Positions 53,514 to 62,675 of a DNA stretch of 64,000 nt are shown piece after piece. The first letter of the stretch is position 1. Each line of letters starts with the position of its first letter. Source of the DNA: Bin52 sp965243345 (GTDB lineage: Bacteria; Pseudomonadota; Alphaproteobacteria; Thalassobaculales; Thalassobaculaceae); NCBI GenBank assembly GCA_965243345.1, contig CBDEUR010000003.1, positions 806,001 to 870,000 on the forward strand. Reading direction: 5' to 3'. The position numbers and the translations under genes are program-made. The notes under the pieces were generated by a model. The model was not told the origin of the DNA, ran no database searches, and worked only from the letters and a program-made list of their open reading frames with translations.

Positions 53514-54016
53514 ATGAGGAAACTGTTGTTGCTTCTCGGTGGCATTCTGGCATGCAGCCTGTGGCCGGTCTCCCAGGGCTTTGCCCAGACGCCGAAGAAG
53601 ATCGGCGAGAACCATGCCTGGGTTGCCTACACCTACAAGGACAACGGCAACACGGTCTGTTTCATGGCCAGCGCACCGGAAAAGATGGAGGGCAAGTATA
53701 CCAGGCGTGACGATCCGTTTGCCCTTGTGACCCACCATCCGGCGGAGGGTGTCAGCGGCGAGGCGAGCCTGGTTGCCGGCTACACCTACCGGAAGGACAG
53801 CGATGTCACGGTCACCATCGGCGAGCGGAACTTCTCCCTGGTCACCGAGGACGACCGAGCCTGGACTTCCGGGACCGAGGACGATGCGCGGCTGGTCAAG
53901 GCGATGATCAGCGGCATAAGGATGACGGTGGTCGGGTATTCGAGTCGCGGCACCAAGACGACCGACACCTATTCGCTCAAGGGCTTCACGGCGACCAAGA
54001 AGCTGATCGACCAGGC

Positions 54017-54026
<10 letters not shown>
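53514..54026 (+). CDS. IalB-family periplasmic protein (invasion-associated locus B)
   Basis: A 170-residue exported protein. The signal peptide is residues 1-25 (MRKLLLLLGGILACSLWPVS, then QGFAQ). The rest is an IalB/YcfR-like beta domain (AWVAYTYKDNGNTVCFMA, VTHHPAEGVSGEASLVAGYT, LVKAMISGIRMTVVGYSSRG). IalB is associated with erythrocyte invasion in Bartonella but is widespread in free-living alphaproteobacteria, where its role is unclear. The ATG at 53514 has GAGGTGAG; an in-frame GTG at 53505 has no good site. It overlaps rlmN by 10 nt. Confidence 0.88.
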
Positions 54027-55186
<1,160 letters not shown>

Positions 55187-55207
55187 CCGGCCGTGGCAAA
55201 CCGCACG

Positions 55208-55237
55208 GTTGAAACCGGGGGCCATTGCCCCTATCTC
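55208..55237 (+). promoter_or_regulatory. Heat-shock-like (RpoH) or sigma-70 promoter of the Bax1-I gene
   Basis: GTTGAA (55208-55213), 16 nt and CCTATCT (55230-55236) fit the alphaproteobacterial RpoH pattern CTTGAC-N16/17-CYTATNT, with a full match at -10. The same stretch can be read as TTGAAA-N17-TATCTC for a housekeeping sigma factor. It lies about 40 nt before the ATG at 55278. Confidence 0.55.
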
Positions 55238-55277
55238 CAAATGAACAAAGTGTGCTCTGATCCGGAGGGTATCGAAA

Positions 55278-56009
55278 ATGGCTCTTGAACGGCGCCGCAT
55301 GACCCGGGCACAGGCGGAGGCTGCGCAGATCGATGTCGGTCTGCGGCAGTACATGCTCGGTGTCTACAACCACATGACGATCGGGCTCGCGATCACCGGC
55401 CTGGTGGCACTCGGTGCCCACTTTGCCGCGGTGCAGAACGGCGTCCTCACCCCGTTCGGGCAGGCGATCTACCTCTCCCCGCTCAAGTGGGTGATCATGC
55501 TGGCACCGATCGGCATGGTCTTCCTGTTCGCCGCACGGCTCCATCGCATGGCGTCCTCCACCGCACAGGTCGTGTTCTGGATCTACGCCGCCCTGATGGG
55601 ACTCTCGCTGTCCAGCATCTTCCTGATCTATACCGGCGAGAGCATCACCCGCGTGTTCTTCATCGCGGCCGGCATGTTCGCCGGCATGAGCCTGTTCGGC
55701 TACACCACGAAACGCGATCTCACCGGGATGGGGTCGTTCCTGTTCATGGGGCTGATCGGAATCCTGATCGCGTCGGTCGTCAACATCTTCCTGGCGTCAA
55801 GCGCGCTGCACTTCGCGATCTCGGTCATCGGCGTGCTGGTGTTCGCCGGCCTGACCGCCTACGACACCCAGAACATCAAGAACGAGTACTGGGAAGGCGA
55901 CGACCGGGAAGTGCAGGCGAAGAAGTCGATCTATGGCGCGCTGCGGCTGTACCTCGACTTCATCAACCTGTTCATCATGCTGCTGGCCCTGTTCGGAAAC
56001 CGCGAGTAG
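55278..56009 (+). CDS. Bax1 inhibitor (YccA/BI-1) family membrane protein
   Basis: A 243-residue protein with seven predicted helices, typical of the Bax inhibitor-1 family. LRQYMLGVYNHMTIGLAITG opens the membrane domain, and the motif GLTAYDTQNIKNEYWEGDD follows near the C-terminus. YccA relatives interact with the FtsH protease and may conduct calcium or protons. A preceding heat-shock-like promoter fits a stress or protein-quality role. GGAGG upstream of 55278 supports the start. Confidence 0.92.
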   Translation: MALERRRMTRAQAEAAQIDVGLRQYMLGVYNHMTIGLAITGLVALGAHFAAVQNGVLTPFGQAIYLSPLKWVIMLAPIGMVFLFAARLHRMASSTAQVVFWIYAALMGLSLSSIFLIYTGESITRVFFIAAGMFAGMSLFGYTTKRDLTGMGSFLFMGLIGILIASVVNIFLASSALHFAISVIGVLVFAGLTAYDTQNIKNEYWEGDDREVQAKKSIYGALRLYLDFINLFIMLLALFGNRE

Positions 56010-56132
56010 GGGAGGCGTACACGCTGGCGCCGTGGGTCCTGGCCGGGCCGAGGTAGTCGCCGGGGCGCCGGTCCAACGGGCTCCGGCCAGGCCCGGGATA
56101 CGACGTGACGGTGCGGGCCGGGGACGTGTCTG

Positions 56133-57269
56133 ATGCAGGGGGTTCGAGTCGCGGCCGGCCTGGTGATGGCCGGCCTGCTTGCCGGATGCGCCGTCACCGC
56201 ACCCCCTGCCGAGCGGGCGCGGCCGCTCCCCGCCAGGGTGGATGCAGTCACCGTTACCGCGCCACCTGCCGAGCGGGCACGGCCTCTCCCCGCGAAGGTG
56301 CGGGCCAGCGACGGGCAGAACGACCTGGAGCGCGGGAACAGGCGCGAACGGAGTCGACGCGAGTACATCGTTCAACGGATCGAGCGAAGACTGCGTGAAC
56401 TGCGGAACGGCCGTGCCTCGGTTGTCCGGCGTGTCCCGGACCGGGCGGCGGTGGCGAGCCGGGTCAACGCACTGTTCCGGGCGGTCGGGATCGATGGGGA
56501 ACGCACGGACCGCGCCCTTGCCGCGACCGGAGGAGGCGGCGAACGGGGCACGGGTCCCGGGGCGGGCGTGAAGGCAGGTGCACGGTCCCCGCCCGCATCG
56601 CCCGCTCCCCGGGCCGCCGCGACCGTGAGGCCGCCCGCCGCATCGCCTCCCGTCCCCGCGGTCGAAGTGCGGCGCGGTGTGCCGGTCACCGGTGCCGTCG
56701 TGGTGGTGCCGCGTCCGCCGGCACTCAAGACCGGTCGTGACGTGACGCCTGCCGCCAACACCGGGACCGCCTCGTTCGTGACCACGTCGATCGCGACGGG
56801 CTCGATCGTTCCGCGGCTGGCGGCTGCCGGCCCCGTTCCGCCCGCAGCCGGCGGGGACAGGGAACCTGATCCCGTCCTGGCGCGAACCGTGATCACCGGA
56901 TCGCTGCTGGAGGACCTGCCGGCCCGTGATCCCCCCGGCGCGGGCGGTACCGCCACCGGCCCCGGCACGGGTGACACCATGAAGACCCGGGGCGCTCACC
57001 TCGCCTCCTATCCGGACCGGGTGTCGGCGATGCGGGGATGGCGGATCCTGCTCGAACGTCACCCCGCGGATCTAGGGCTGCACATTCCGATGCTTGTCGA
57101 TGTGAAGGCCGGAACCGGCACCTCCGTGTGGCTGGTCACGGCCGTTGGAGAAGCGGACGATGTGCTGCGCGACCTGTGTCGTGGTATTCGTCAGGGTGGT
57201 GGATACTGTGCGCCGGTTGACGTCGAACGGCCGGAAATCGCGGTGAACCGTCCCGTTCCCGCCGGGTGA
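56133..57269 (+). CDS. SPOR-domain lipoprotein with tandem Pro-rich repeat
   Basis: A 378-residue predicted lipoprotein. The lipobox is Leu16-Ala-Gly-Cys19. A 20-residue repeat follows (residues 21-36 and 41-56, VTAPPAERARPLPA-R/K-V). Then come a long Arg/Ala/Pro-rich, poorly structured region and a C-terminal SPOR-like domain (about 287-364), with HLASYPDRVSAMRGWRILLE and TSVWLVTAVG. SPOR domains bind denuded septal peptidoglycan, so a division or envelope role is likely. I do not recognise a named homologue. Confidence 0.72.
   Translation: MQGVRVAAGLVMAGLLAGCAVTAPPAERARPLPARVDAVTVTAPPAERARPLPAKVRASDGQNDLERGNRRERSRREYIVQRIERRLRELRNGRASVVRRVPDRAAVASRVNALFRAVGIDGERTDRALAATGGGGERGTGPGAGVKAGARSPPASPAPRAAATVRPPAASPPVPAVEVRRGVPVTGAVVVVPRPPALKTGRDVTPAANTGTASFVTTSIATGSIVPRLAAAGPVPPAAGGDREPDPVLARTVITGSLLEDLPARDPPGAGGTATGPGTGDTMKTRGAHLASYPDRVSAMRGWRILLERHPADLGLHIPMLVDVKAGTGTSVWLVTAVGEADDVLRDLCRGIRQGGGYCAPVDVERPEIAVNRPVPAG
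56193..56300 (+). repeat. Tandem direct repeat inside the SPOR lipoprotein gene
   Basis: Two 48-nt copies (56193-56240 and 56253-56300), spaced by 12 nt, encode nearly identical 16-residue segments, 15 of 16 matching. The DNA copies differ at several third-codon positions, so selection seems to hold the peptide. Confidence 0.75.
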
Positions 57270-57374
57270 TCGCTGCCGGTGAGTGCCTCGTGCCTTCCAC
57301 GCGCCTGCTCCGGTGCGCGCGTGCCCCGGCCCCGGGAGAGTACCTTCGCTGTTGTCATCGGTTGCGGAACCTGA

Positions 57375-58328
57375 ATGCGCGCATTTCTTGATTTCGAGAA
57401 GACCGTCGCCGACCTCGAGGGAAAGATCGAGGAACTGCGGCACCTGTCCGACGAGAGCGACGTCAACATCGCCGAGGAGGTGGCCCGGCTGAACGTCAAG
57501 GTCGAGCGGCAGCTGCGGTCCACCTACCAGAAGCTGACTCCCTGGCAGAAGGTCCAGGTGGCGCGGCACCCGGACAGACCGCACTTCAAGGATGTCGTCG
57601 AACACCTCGTCGAGGACTTCACGCCGCTGGCCGGCGACCGTCACTTTGCCGAGGACAGGGCGGTCGTCGGTGGTCCCGGGCGGTTTCGCGGCCGCAGCGT
57701 CATGGTCATCGGGACGGAGAAGGGCGAGTCGACCCAGCAGCGGCTCGATTCGAACTTCGGAATGGCGCGTCCGGAAGGCTACCGCAAGGCCGGCCGGCTG
57801 ATGCGGATGGCGGACCGGTTCGGCATGCCGGTGCTGACCTTCGTCGACACGGCCGGCGCCTATCCCGGTATCGGGGCCGAGGAACGCGGTCAGGCCGAGG
57901 CGATCGCGCGTTCGATCCAGACCTCCCTGTCCCTGCGGGTACCGATCATCTCCGCCATCATTGGCGAAGGCGGGTCCGGCGGCGCGGTGGCTCTCGCCAC
58001 CGCCGACCGGGTGATCATGTTCGAACACGCGATCTACTCGGTGATTTCACCGGAGGGATGCGCCTCGATCCTGTGGCGCAGTGGCGACCACGCGCGGGAG
58101 GCGGCCGAGGCGCTGCGACTGACGGCGCAGGACCTGCTGCGACTGTCAATCGTCGAGCGGGTGGTGCCGGAGCCCCTCGGTGCGGCGCACCGGGAGAAGA
58201 CGACCGCGTTGACCAGTCTTGCCGACGCGGTCGAGGAGGAACTCGCCGAAATGCTGGCCCGCGACCCGGCCGAACTGCGCCGGCTGCGGCGCGAACGGTT
58301 CCTCGCGATCGGCGGCCAGCTCGGCTGA
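57375..58328 (+). CDS. accA: Acetyl-CoA carboxylase carboxyltransferase, alpha subunit
   Basis: A 317-residue subunit that, with AccD, transfers carboxyl from carboxybiotin to acetyl-CoA to make malonyl-CoA. FLDFEKTVADLEGKIEELRH is the N-terminal helix. FGMARPEGYRKAGRLMRMAD, FVDTAGAYPGIGAEERGQAE and IGEGGSGGAVALATAD are diagnostic. The protein is complete. It converges on the nitrilase gene 18 nt downstream. Confidence 0.97.
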   Translation: MRAFLDFEKTVADLEGKIEELRHLSDESDVNIAEEVARLNVKVERQLRSTYQKLTPWQKVQVARHPDRPHFKDVVEHLVEDFTPLAGDRHFAEDRAVVGGPGRFRGRSVMVIGTEKGESTQQRLDSNFGMARPEGYRKAGRLMRMADRFGMPVLTFVDTAGAYPGIGAEERGQAEAIARSIQTSLSLRVPIISAIIGEGGSGGAVALATADRVIMFEHAIYSVISPEGCASILWRSGDHAREAAEALRLTAQDLLRLSIVERVVPEPLGAAHREKTTALTSLADAVEEELAEMLARDPAELRRLRRERFLAIGGQLG

Positions 58329-58346
58329 CCGGGCGGTTGGCGGGGC

Positions 58347-59204
58347 CTATTCGCCGGCGAGGCGCAGTGCCGGATCGGCGGGGACCGGGGCGGAGTAGGG
58401 GCGGTCGTGGGTCAGGGACGGGATCCTGCCGCGGGCCGTATCCACGGCATCGAGGTCGCAGTCCGCCATGATGATCCCGGGCTCCGTGCCCCCGTCGGCC
58501 AGGACCTCGCCCCACGGCGCCACGACAAGCGAATGGCCGTAGGTCCGCCGCTTGCCGGCATGGGTTCCGGTCTGGGCGGGCGCGACGATGAAACACCCGT
58601 TCTCGATCGCGCGGGCCCGCTGCAGCACGTGCCAGTGGGCCTCGCCGGTCACCCTGGTGAAGGCGGCGGGCACGAAGATCATCCTCGCACCGGCCTGGGC
58701 AAGGTCGCGGTAGAGCGCCGGGAACCGCACGTCGTAGCAGATCGTCATCCCGACCGTTCCCCACGGAGTGGCCGCGAGCACCGCCTTCTCGCCGGGTCGG
58801 TAGGTCCGCGATTCGCGGTAGGTGGCGCCGTCGCCGACCTGGACGTCGAACATGTGGATCTTGGAGTACCGCGCGACGATGCTGCCGTCCGGTGCAACCA
58901 GGAAACTGCGGTTCGACAGCATGTCGTCACCGATGCTGATCGAGAGCGATCCGATCAGCAGCCAGATGCGCTCCCCGGCCGCGATTTCCCGGAACCGCGC
59001 CAGGACCTGGTGGCTCTCCTCGGGGCGGGCGGTGGCGAGCGCGCGTGCGCGGTCGGGCTCGAACATTCCGACGATTTCAGGCGTGGTGACCAGCTCGGCG
59101 CCCTCCGCGGCCGCCTGCCTGATCATCCCGCCCACCTCGACGCTGTTGCGGTCCGGATCCGGCCCGGAGTTGGTCTGGATGCAGGCGACCCTGATCACTG
59201 TCAT
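58347..59204 (-). CDS. Carbon-nitrogen hydrolase (nitrilase superfamily, Nit1-like)
   Basis: A 285-residue nitrilase-superfamily amidase. The catalytic triad is Glu43 (TPEIVGMF), Lys115 (YSKIHMFD) and Cys156 (VGMTICYDVRFP). It most resembles Nit1/Nit2 enzymes that remove deaminated glutathione (dGSH amidase) or related omega-amides. That would fit next to a glutaredoxin gene. The ATG at 59204 has an AGGGAG site. It lies 34 nt after the grxC stop. Confidence 0.92.
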   Translation of the reverse strand: MTVIRVACIQTNSGPDPDRNSVEVGGMIRQAAAEGAELVTTPEIVGMFEPDRARALATARPEESHQVLARFREIAAGERIWLLIGSLSISIGDDMLSNRSFLVAPDGSIVARYSKIHMFDVQVGDGATYRESRTYRPGEKAVLAATPWGTVGMTICYDVRFPALYRDLAQAGARMIFVPAAFTRVTGEAHWHVLQRARAIENGCFIVAPAQTGTHAGKRRTYGHSLVVAPWGEVLADGGTEPGIIMADCDLDAVDTARGRIPSLTHDRPYSAPVPADPALRLAGE

Positions 59205-59238
59205 CGGTAGTCTCCCTGTCGGTCGGGGTGTGGCGCTG

Positions 59239-59499
59239 TCAGTCCGCGGCCAGCATCTCGTCGAGCCGGCCGGAGGCGTCGAGCGCGTGCAGTTCGTCCG
59301 ACCCGCCGATGCCGACGCCGTTGATGAAGATCTGCGGCACCGTGTGCCTGCCATCCGCGCGCTCGCGCATCTCGGCACGCCGGGCCGGGTACATGTCGAC
59401 GCCGATCTCGGTAAACGCGACGTCCCTGGCCTTCAGCAGCCGCTTGGCGCGAATGCAGAACGGACAGAACAGGCTGGTGTAGATCTCGACCGTGGCCAT
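59239..59499 (-). CDS. grxC: Glutaredoxin 3
   Basis: An 86-residue dithiol glutaredoxin with active site Cys12-Pro-Phe-Cys15 (FCPFC), TVPQIFINGVGIGGSDEL containing the cis-Pro and glutathione-binding loop, and the usual length. It reduces glutathione-mixed disulfides. In many alphaproteobacteria it sits between comF and this nitrilase gene; comF is not adjacent here. Confidence 0.95.
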   Translation of the reverse strand: MATVEIYTSLFCPFCIRAKRLLKARDVAFTEIGVDMYPARRAEMRERADGRHTVPQIFINGVGIGGSDELHALDASGRLDEMLAAD

Positions 59500-59561
59500 G
59501 GCCGCCTCTCTGGTTGTAACCCCCGGGGATCACTCATCCCGGTCCGTCGTCCCGTGCCCGG

Positions 59562-60725
59562 TCAATCATCGGCCGCCTGCGGGACCCCGGCAAGCCAGTC
59601 GGCGATCACCTCGTCATCGTGCTCGCCCAGCATCGGCGCCGGCCGGCGAACCGAACCGGGAGTGGCCGAGAGCTTCACCGGAATACCGATGGTCTTCATC
59701 CTGCCGACCTTCGGATGAACGACCTCGACCGCCATCTCGCGGGCCCTGGTCTGGGGATCGTCATAGACCTGCCGATGATCCATCACCGGCCCGGCCGGGA
59801 TCCCGGCGTCCTCGAAGGCGCGGCACAGGCTTTCGGTGGTCTGCTTGCGGAAATACACCTCGAGTTCGGGGACCAGCTCGGCATTGTTCGCGACCCGGTC
59901 GGCCTTGCTCGCAAAGCGCGGATCGTCGACGAGGTGCGCACACCCCAGGATGTCGCAGGCACCGCGCCAGAAACTGTCCTGGGCGCCACCGATGGTGATG
60001 TAGCCGTCGGCGGTCGGAAACAGCTGGTAGGGCGCGCTGCCGCGGTGCGCCTGGCCGAGGCGTTCGGGAACCTCGCCGGTGGCAAACAGGCCCGCCGCCT
60101 CGTAGACGCCGAGCGCGATCCCGGACTCGAACAGCGAGGTATCGACGTGCTGGCCCTGGCCGGTCCGCTCGCGAGCGGCGAGGGCTGCGAGGATACCGAT
60201 TGCCCCGTTCATCCCGGCGGCAAGATCGGTGACGGGAACCGGGATCCGGTAGGGCGGTCCTTCCGGCGGTCCGTTGATGGCCATCAGGCCGGACATGCCG
60301 CAGGCAATCAGGTCGAACCCGCCGCGCGGCGCGTAGGGACCGGTCTGGCCGAAGCCGGAAATCGAGCAGTACACGAGCGCCGGGTTGATCGCGGCCACCG
60401 TGTCGTAGTCGATGCCGAGACGTGCCGCCGTACCCGGCCTGAAGTTCTCGATCATCACGTCGGCCACCCGCACCAGCTCGATCAGGCGCTGCTTTGCGGC
60501 CGGGTCCTTCAGATCGAGCGCGATGGACCGCTTGTTGCGGTTCCACAGCATGAACGGGGCGCTTTCGCCTTCCTGGAAGGGCGGTGTCAGCCTGAGGGAA
60601 TCCCCGGCCTGCGGGTTTTCGACCTTCACCACGTCGGCGCCGTGATCGGCCAGGATCATGGCGCAGTACGGGCCGGAAAGGTGGCTTGTGAGGTCCAGGA
60701 CCCTGATGTGCGAGAGGGACGGCAT
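59562..60725 (-). CDS. Family III CoA-transferase (CaiB/BaiF)
   Basis: A 387-residue CoA-transferase that moves CoA between carboxylic acids through a covalent glutamate/aspartate intermediate. The catalytic residue is Asp167 in VPVTDLAAGMNGAIG. ILADHGADVVKVENP, NRNKRSIALDLK and VMIENFRPG are typical. Substrate is unknown. It lies 19 nt after the dehydrogenase stop and is cotranscribed with it. The pair separates grxC from the methyltransferase. Confidence 0.93.
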   Translation of the reverse strand: MPSLSHIRVLDLTSHLSGPYCAMILADHGADVVKVENPQAGDSLRLTPPFQEGESAPFMLWNRNKRSIALDLKDPAAKQRLIELVRVADVMIENFRPGTAARLGIDYDTVAAINPALVYCSISGFGQTGPYAPRGGFDLIACGMSGLMAINGPPEGPPYRIPVPVTDLAAGMNGAIGILAALAARERTGQGQHVDTSLFESGIALGVYEAAGLFATGEVPERLGQAHRGSAPYQLFPTADGYITIGGAQDSFWRGACDILGCAHLVDDPRFASKADRVANNAELVPELEVYFRKQTTESLCRAFEDAGIPAGPVMDHRQVYDDPQTRAREMAVEVVHPKVGRMKTIGIPVKLSATPGSVRRPAPMLGEHDDEVIADWLAGVPQAADD

Positions 60726-60744
60726 TGTCTGCTCCCGGGTGATG

Positions 60745-61635
60745 TCAGCTGATATCGGAATCGATCAGCTTGATGATGCTGGCGGTGTCCTCGTCGCCGT
60801 ACCCCATCTCGACCAGGGCCTGGAAGGCCGCGGTCGCCGCGGCTCCGAGCGGTGTCGTGGTTCCCGATGCCTGGGCGGCAGCCTGGGAGAGACGGAGATC
60901 CTTCAGCATGAGCTTGGCCATGAAACCCGGCTTGAACCCGTTGCTCGCCGGCACGGTGGGCAGGATGCCCGGGGACGGATTGGATTCGTTGAAGAAGTAC
61001 GATCGTCCGGTGGAAGCCGAGATGACCTCGTAGAGCGTCCTCCCGGACACCCCGAGACGCTGGCCCATGGTCATGGTCTCGGCGGCGGCGAGAGCGTTGA
61101 TCCCGGCCAGCATGTTGTTGCAGATCTTGGTTACCTGCCCCAATCCCGCGGCGCCGCAGTGGACGATCTTGCCACCCATGTCATCGAGGATCGGGCGGGC
61201 CGCCTCGAAGACCGCGGGCGAGCCGCCGCACATGAAGGTCAGGGTGGCGTTCTCGGCTCCGACCACACCGCCCGAGACCGGTGCGTCGAGCATGCGGTAG
61301 CCGGCCGCCTCGGCAGCGTCATGGGCGGCCCGCGCGCTCTCGACGTCTATGGTCGAGGAATCGATCAGCACGGTGCCCGCATCGGCCGCACCGATCACCT
61401 TGTCCTCGATGTAGACCTGCCTGACATTGGCTCCGACAGGGAGCATGGTCACCACGAACTCGACACCGCTGGCCGCGTCGGTGACCGACTCCGCCGGCTC
61501 GGCGCCGGACTGGACGACAAAGTTCATCGCCTCTTCGGACAGGTCGAACACCTTGAGGCTGTGACCGGCACGGATCAGGTTGCGAGCCATGGGTGCGCCC
61601 ATGTTGCCCAGTCCGATGAAACCTATTCGCGCCAT
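60745..61635 (-). CDS. 3-hydroxyisobutyrate dehydrogenase-family (beta-hydroxyacid) dehydrogenase
   Basis: A 296-residue NAD(P)-dependent dehydrogenase. The Rossmann motif is IGFIGLGNMGAPMARNL. The substrate motif is DAPVSGGVVGAENATLTFM, and the catalytic Lys is Lys170 (GLGQVTKICNNM). The last is followed by the usual all-helical domain. 3-hydroxyisobutyrate (valine degradation), tartronate semialdehyde or related acids are possible substrates. It precedes a CoA-transferase gene, suggesting short-chain hydroxyacid use. The ATG at 61635 opens at the family start. Confidence 0.92.
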   Translation of the reverse strand: MARIGFIGLGNMGAPMARNLIRAGHSLKVFDLSEEAMNFVVQSGAEPAESVTDAASGVEFVVTMLPVGANVRQVYIEDKVIGAADAGTVLIDSSTIDVESARAAHDAAEAAGYRMLDAPVSGGVVGAENATLTFMCGGSPAVFEAARPILDDMGGKIVHCGAAGLGQVTKICNNMLAGINALAAAETMTMGQRLGVSGRTLYEVISASTGRSYFFNESNPSPGILPTVPASNGFKPGFMAKLMLKDLRLSQAAAQASGTTTPLGAAATAAFQALVEMGYGDEDTASIIKLIDSDIS

Positions 61636-61778
61636 GTCGTGTTCTCCTGCCGGGTCTGTCCGCGCCGTGGATCCGTTCAACACGGCGTCGGGCCCGACGA
61701 TAGACCGACACGCGCCCTGGCGCCAGACGGCAACCCGTCCATGCACCCGGGCCGGCCGGTTCGTGGCATAGTCGTGCC

Positions 61779-62675
61779 ATGGAGCCCGGCCACGCACCTT
61801 TCGACCGTCGCCTGCTGCGGGAGCGGCGCGACCGGGCCGCGCCCGGGTTCGACGACCATGATTTCCTGCTGCGCGAGGCGGCGGCACGCCTGCTCGAACG
61901 CCTGCTCGATCTCAACCGGGAGTTTTCCACCGTCCTCGACCTCGGCAGCCGTACCGGGGTGCTGGCCGAGGTCTGGCCCCGCGCCCGGCGGCCGCGCATG
62001 CTCGTCCATGCCGACCTGTCGGCGGCGATGGCCGAGACCGCCCTGCGGCAGGGGCCGGCGCTTGCCTGCGACGAGGAACTGCTCCCGTTTGCAGAGGCCA
62101 GCCTGGACGCGGTGGTGAGCTGCCTGGCACTGCACTGGACCAACGATCTGCCGGGCGCACTGGTACAGCTGCGCCGGGCGCTGCGGCCCGACGGACTGTT
62201 TCTCGCGTCCATGCTCGGAGCCGGGACCCTGGGCGAGCTTCGTGACTGCCTCGCGGAGGCGGAACTCGAGATCACGGGCGGATTGAGTCCGAGGACCTCG
62301 CCGATGGCGGATGTCGGTGATCTCGGCGGTCTGCTGCAACGCGCCGGATTCGCGCTGCCGGTGGTCGACAGCGACGAGATCACCGTCACCTACGCCACGG
62401 CGTTTGACCTGATGCGGGACCTGCGCGGCATGGCGGAGACCAACCTGGTCGTGGAGCGCCGGCGCACCCCTTCACCGGCGGCGCTGTTCATGCGGACCGC
62501 CGAACTCTACAGGCAGCGCCATGCAACCGAGGACGGCCGGATCCGGGCCAGTTTCCGGGTCCTGACCATGACGGGCTGGGTCCCGCACCCGGCCCAGCAG
62601 CGGCCGTTGCGCCCCGGCAGCGCCCGGCTGTCGCTGGCGGATGCGGTGGGCCATGATCAGGAGGATCACGATTGA
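61779..62675 (+). CDS. SAM-dependent methyltransferase (BioC/NDUFAF5-like)
   Basis: A 298-residue class I methyltransferase. The SAM motif is VLDLGSRTGVLAE (52-64), and SLDAVVSCLALHWTNDLPGA and LRRALRPDGLFLAS are typical of BioC/NDUFAF5 proteins. The family includes malonyl-ACP methyltransferase and complex I Arg-hydroxylase NDUFAF5. Alphaproteobacterial copies near grxC/comF are usually of the NDUFAF5 type. It is divergent from the dehydrogenase gene. Its TGA overlaps the oxidoreductase ATG (TGATG). Confidence 0.88.
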   Translation: MEPGHAPFDRRLLRERRDRAAPGFDDHDFLLREAAARLLERLLDLNREFSTVLDLGSRTGVLAEVWPRARRPRMLVHADLSAAMAETALRQGPALACDEELLPFAEASLDAVVSCLALHWTNDLPGALVQLRRALRPDGLFLASMLGAGTLGELRDCLAEAELEITGGLSPRTSPMADVGDLGGLLQRAGFALPVVDSDEITVTYATAFDLMRDLRGMAETNLVVERRRTPSPAALFMRTAELYRQRHATEDGRIRASFRVLTMTGWVPHPAQQRPLRPGSARLSLADAVGHDQEDHD

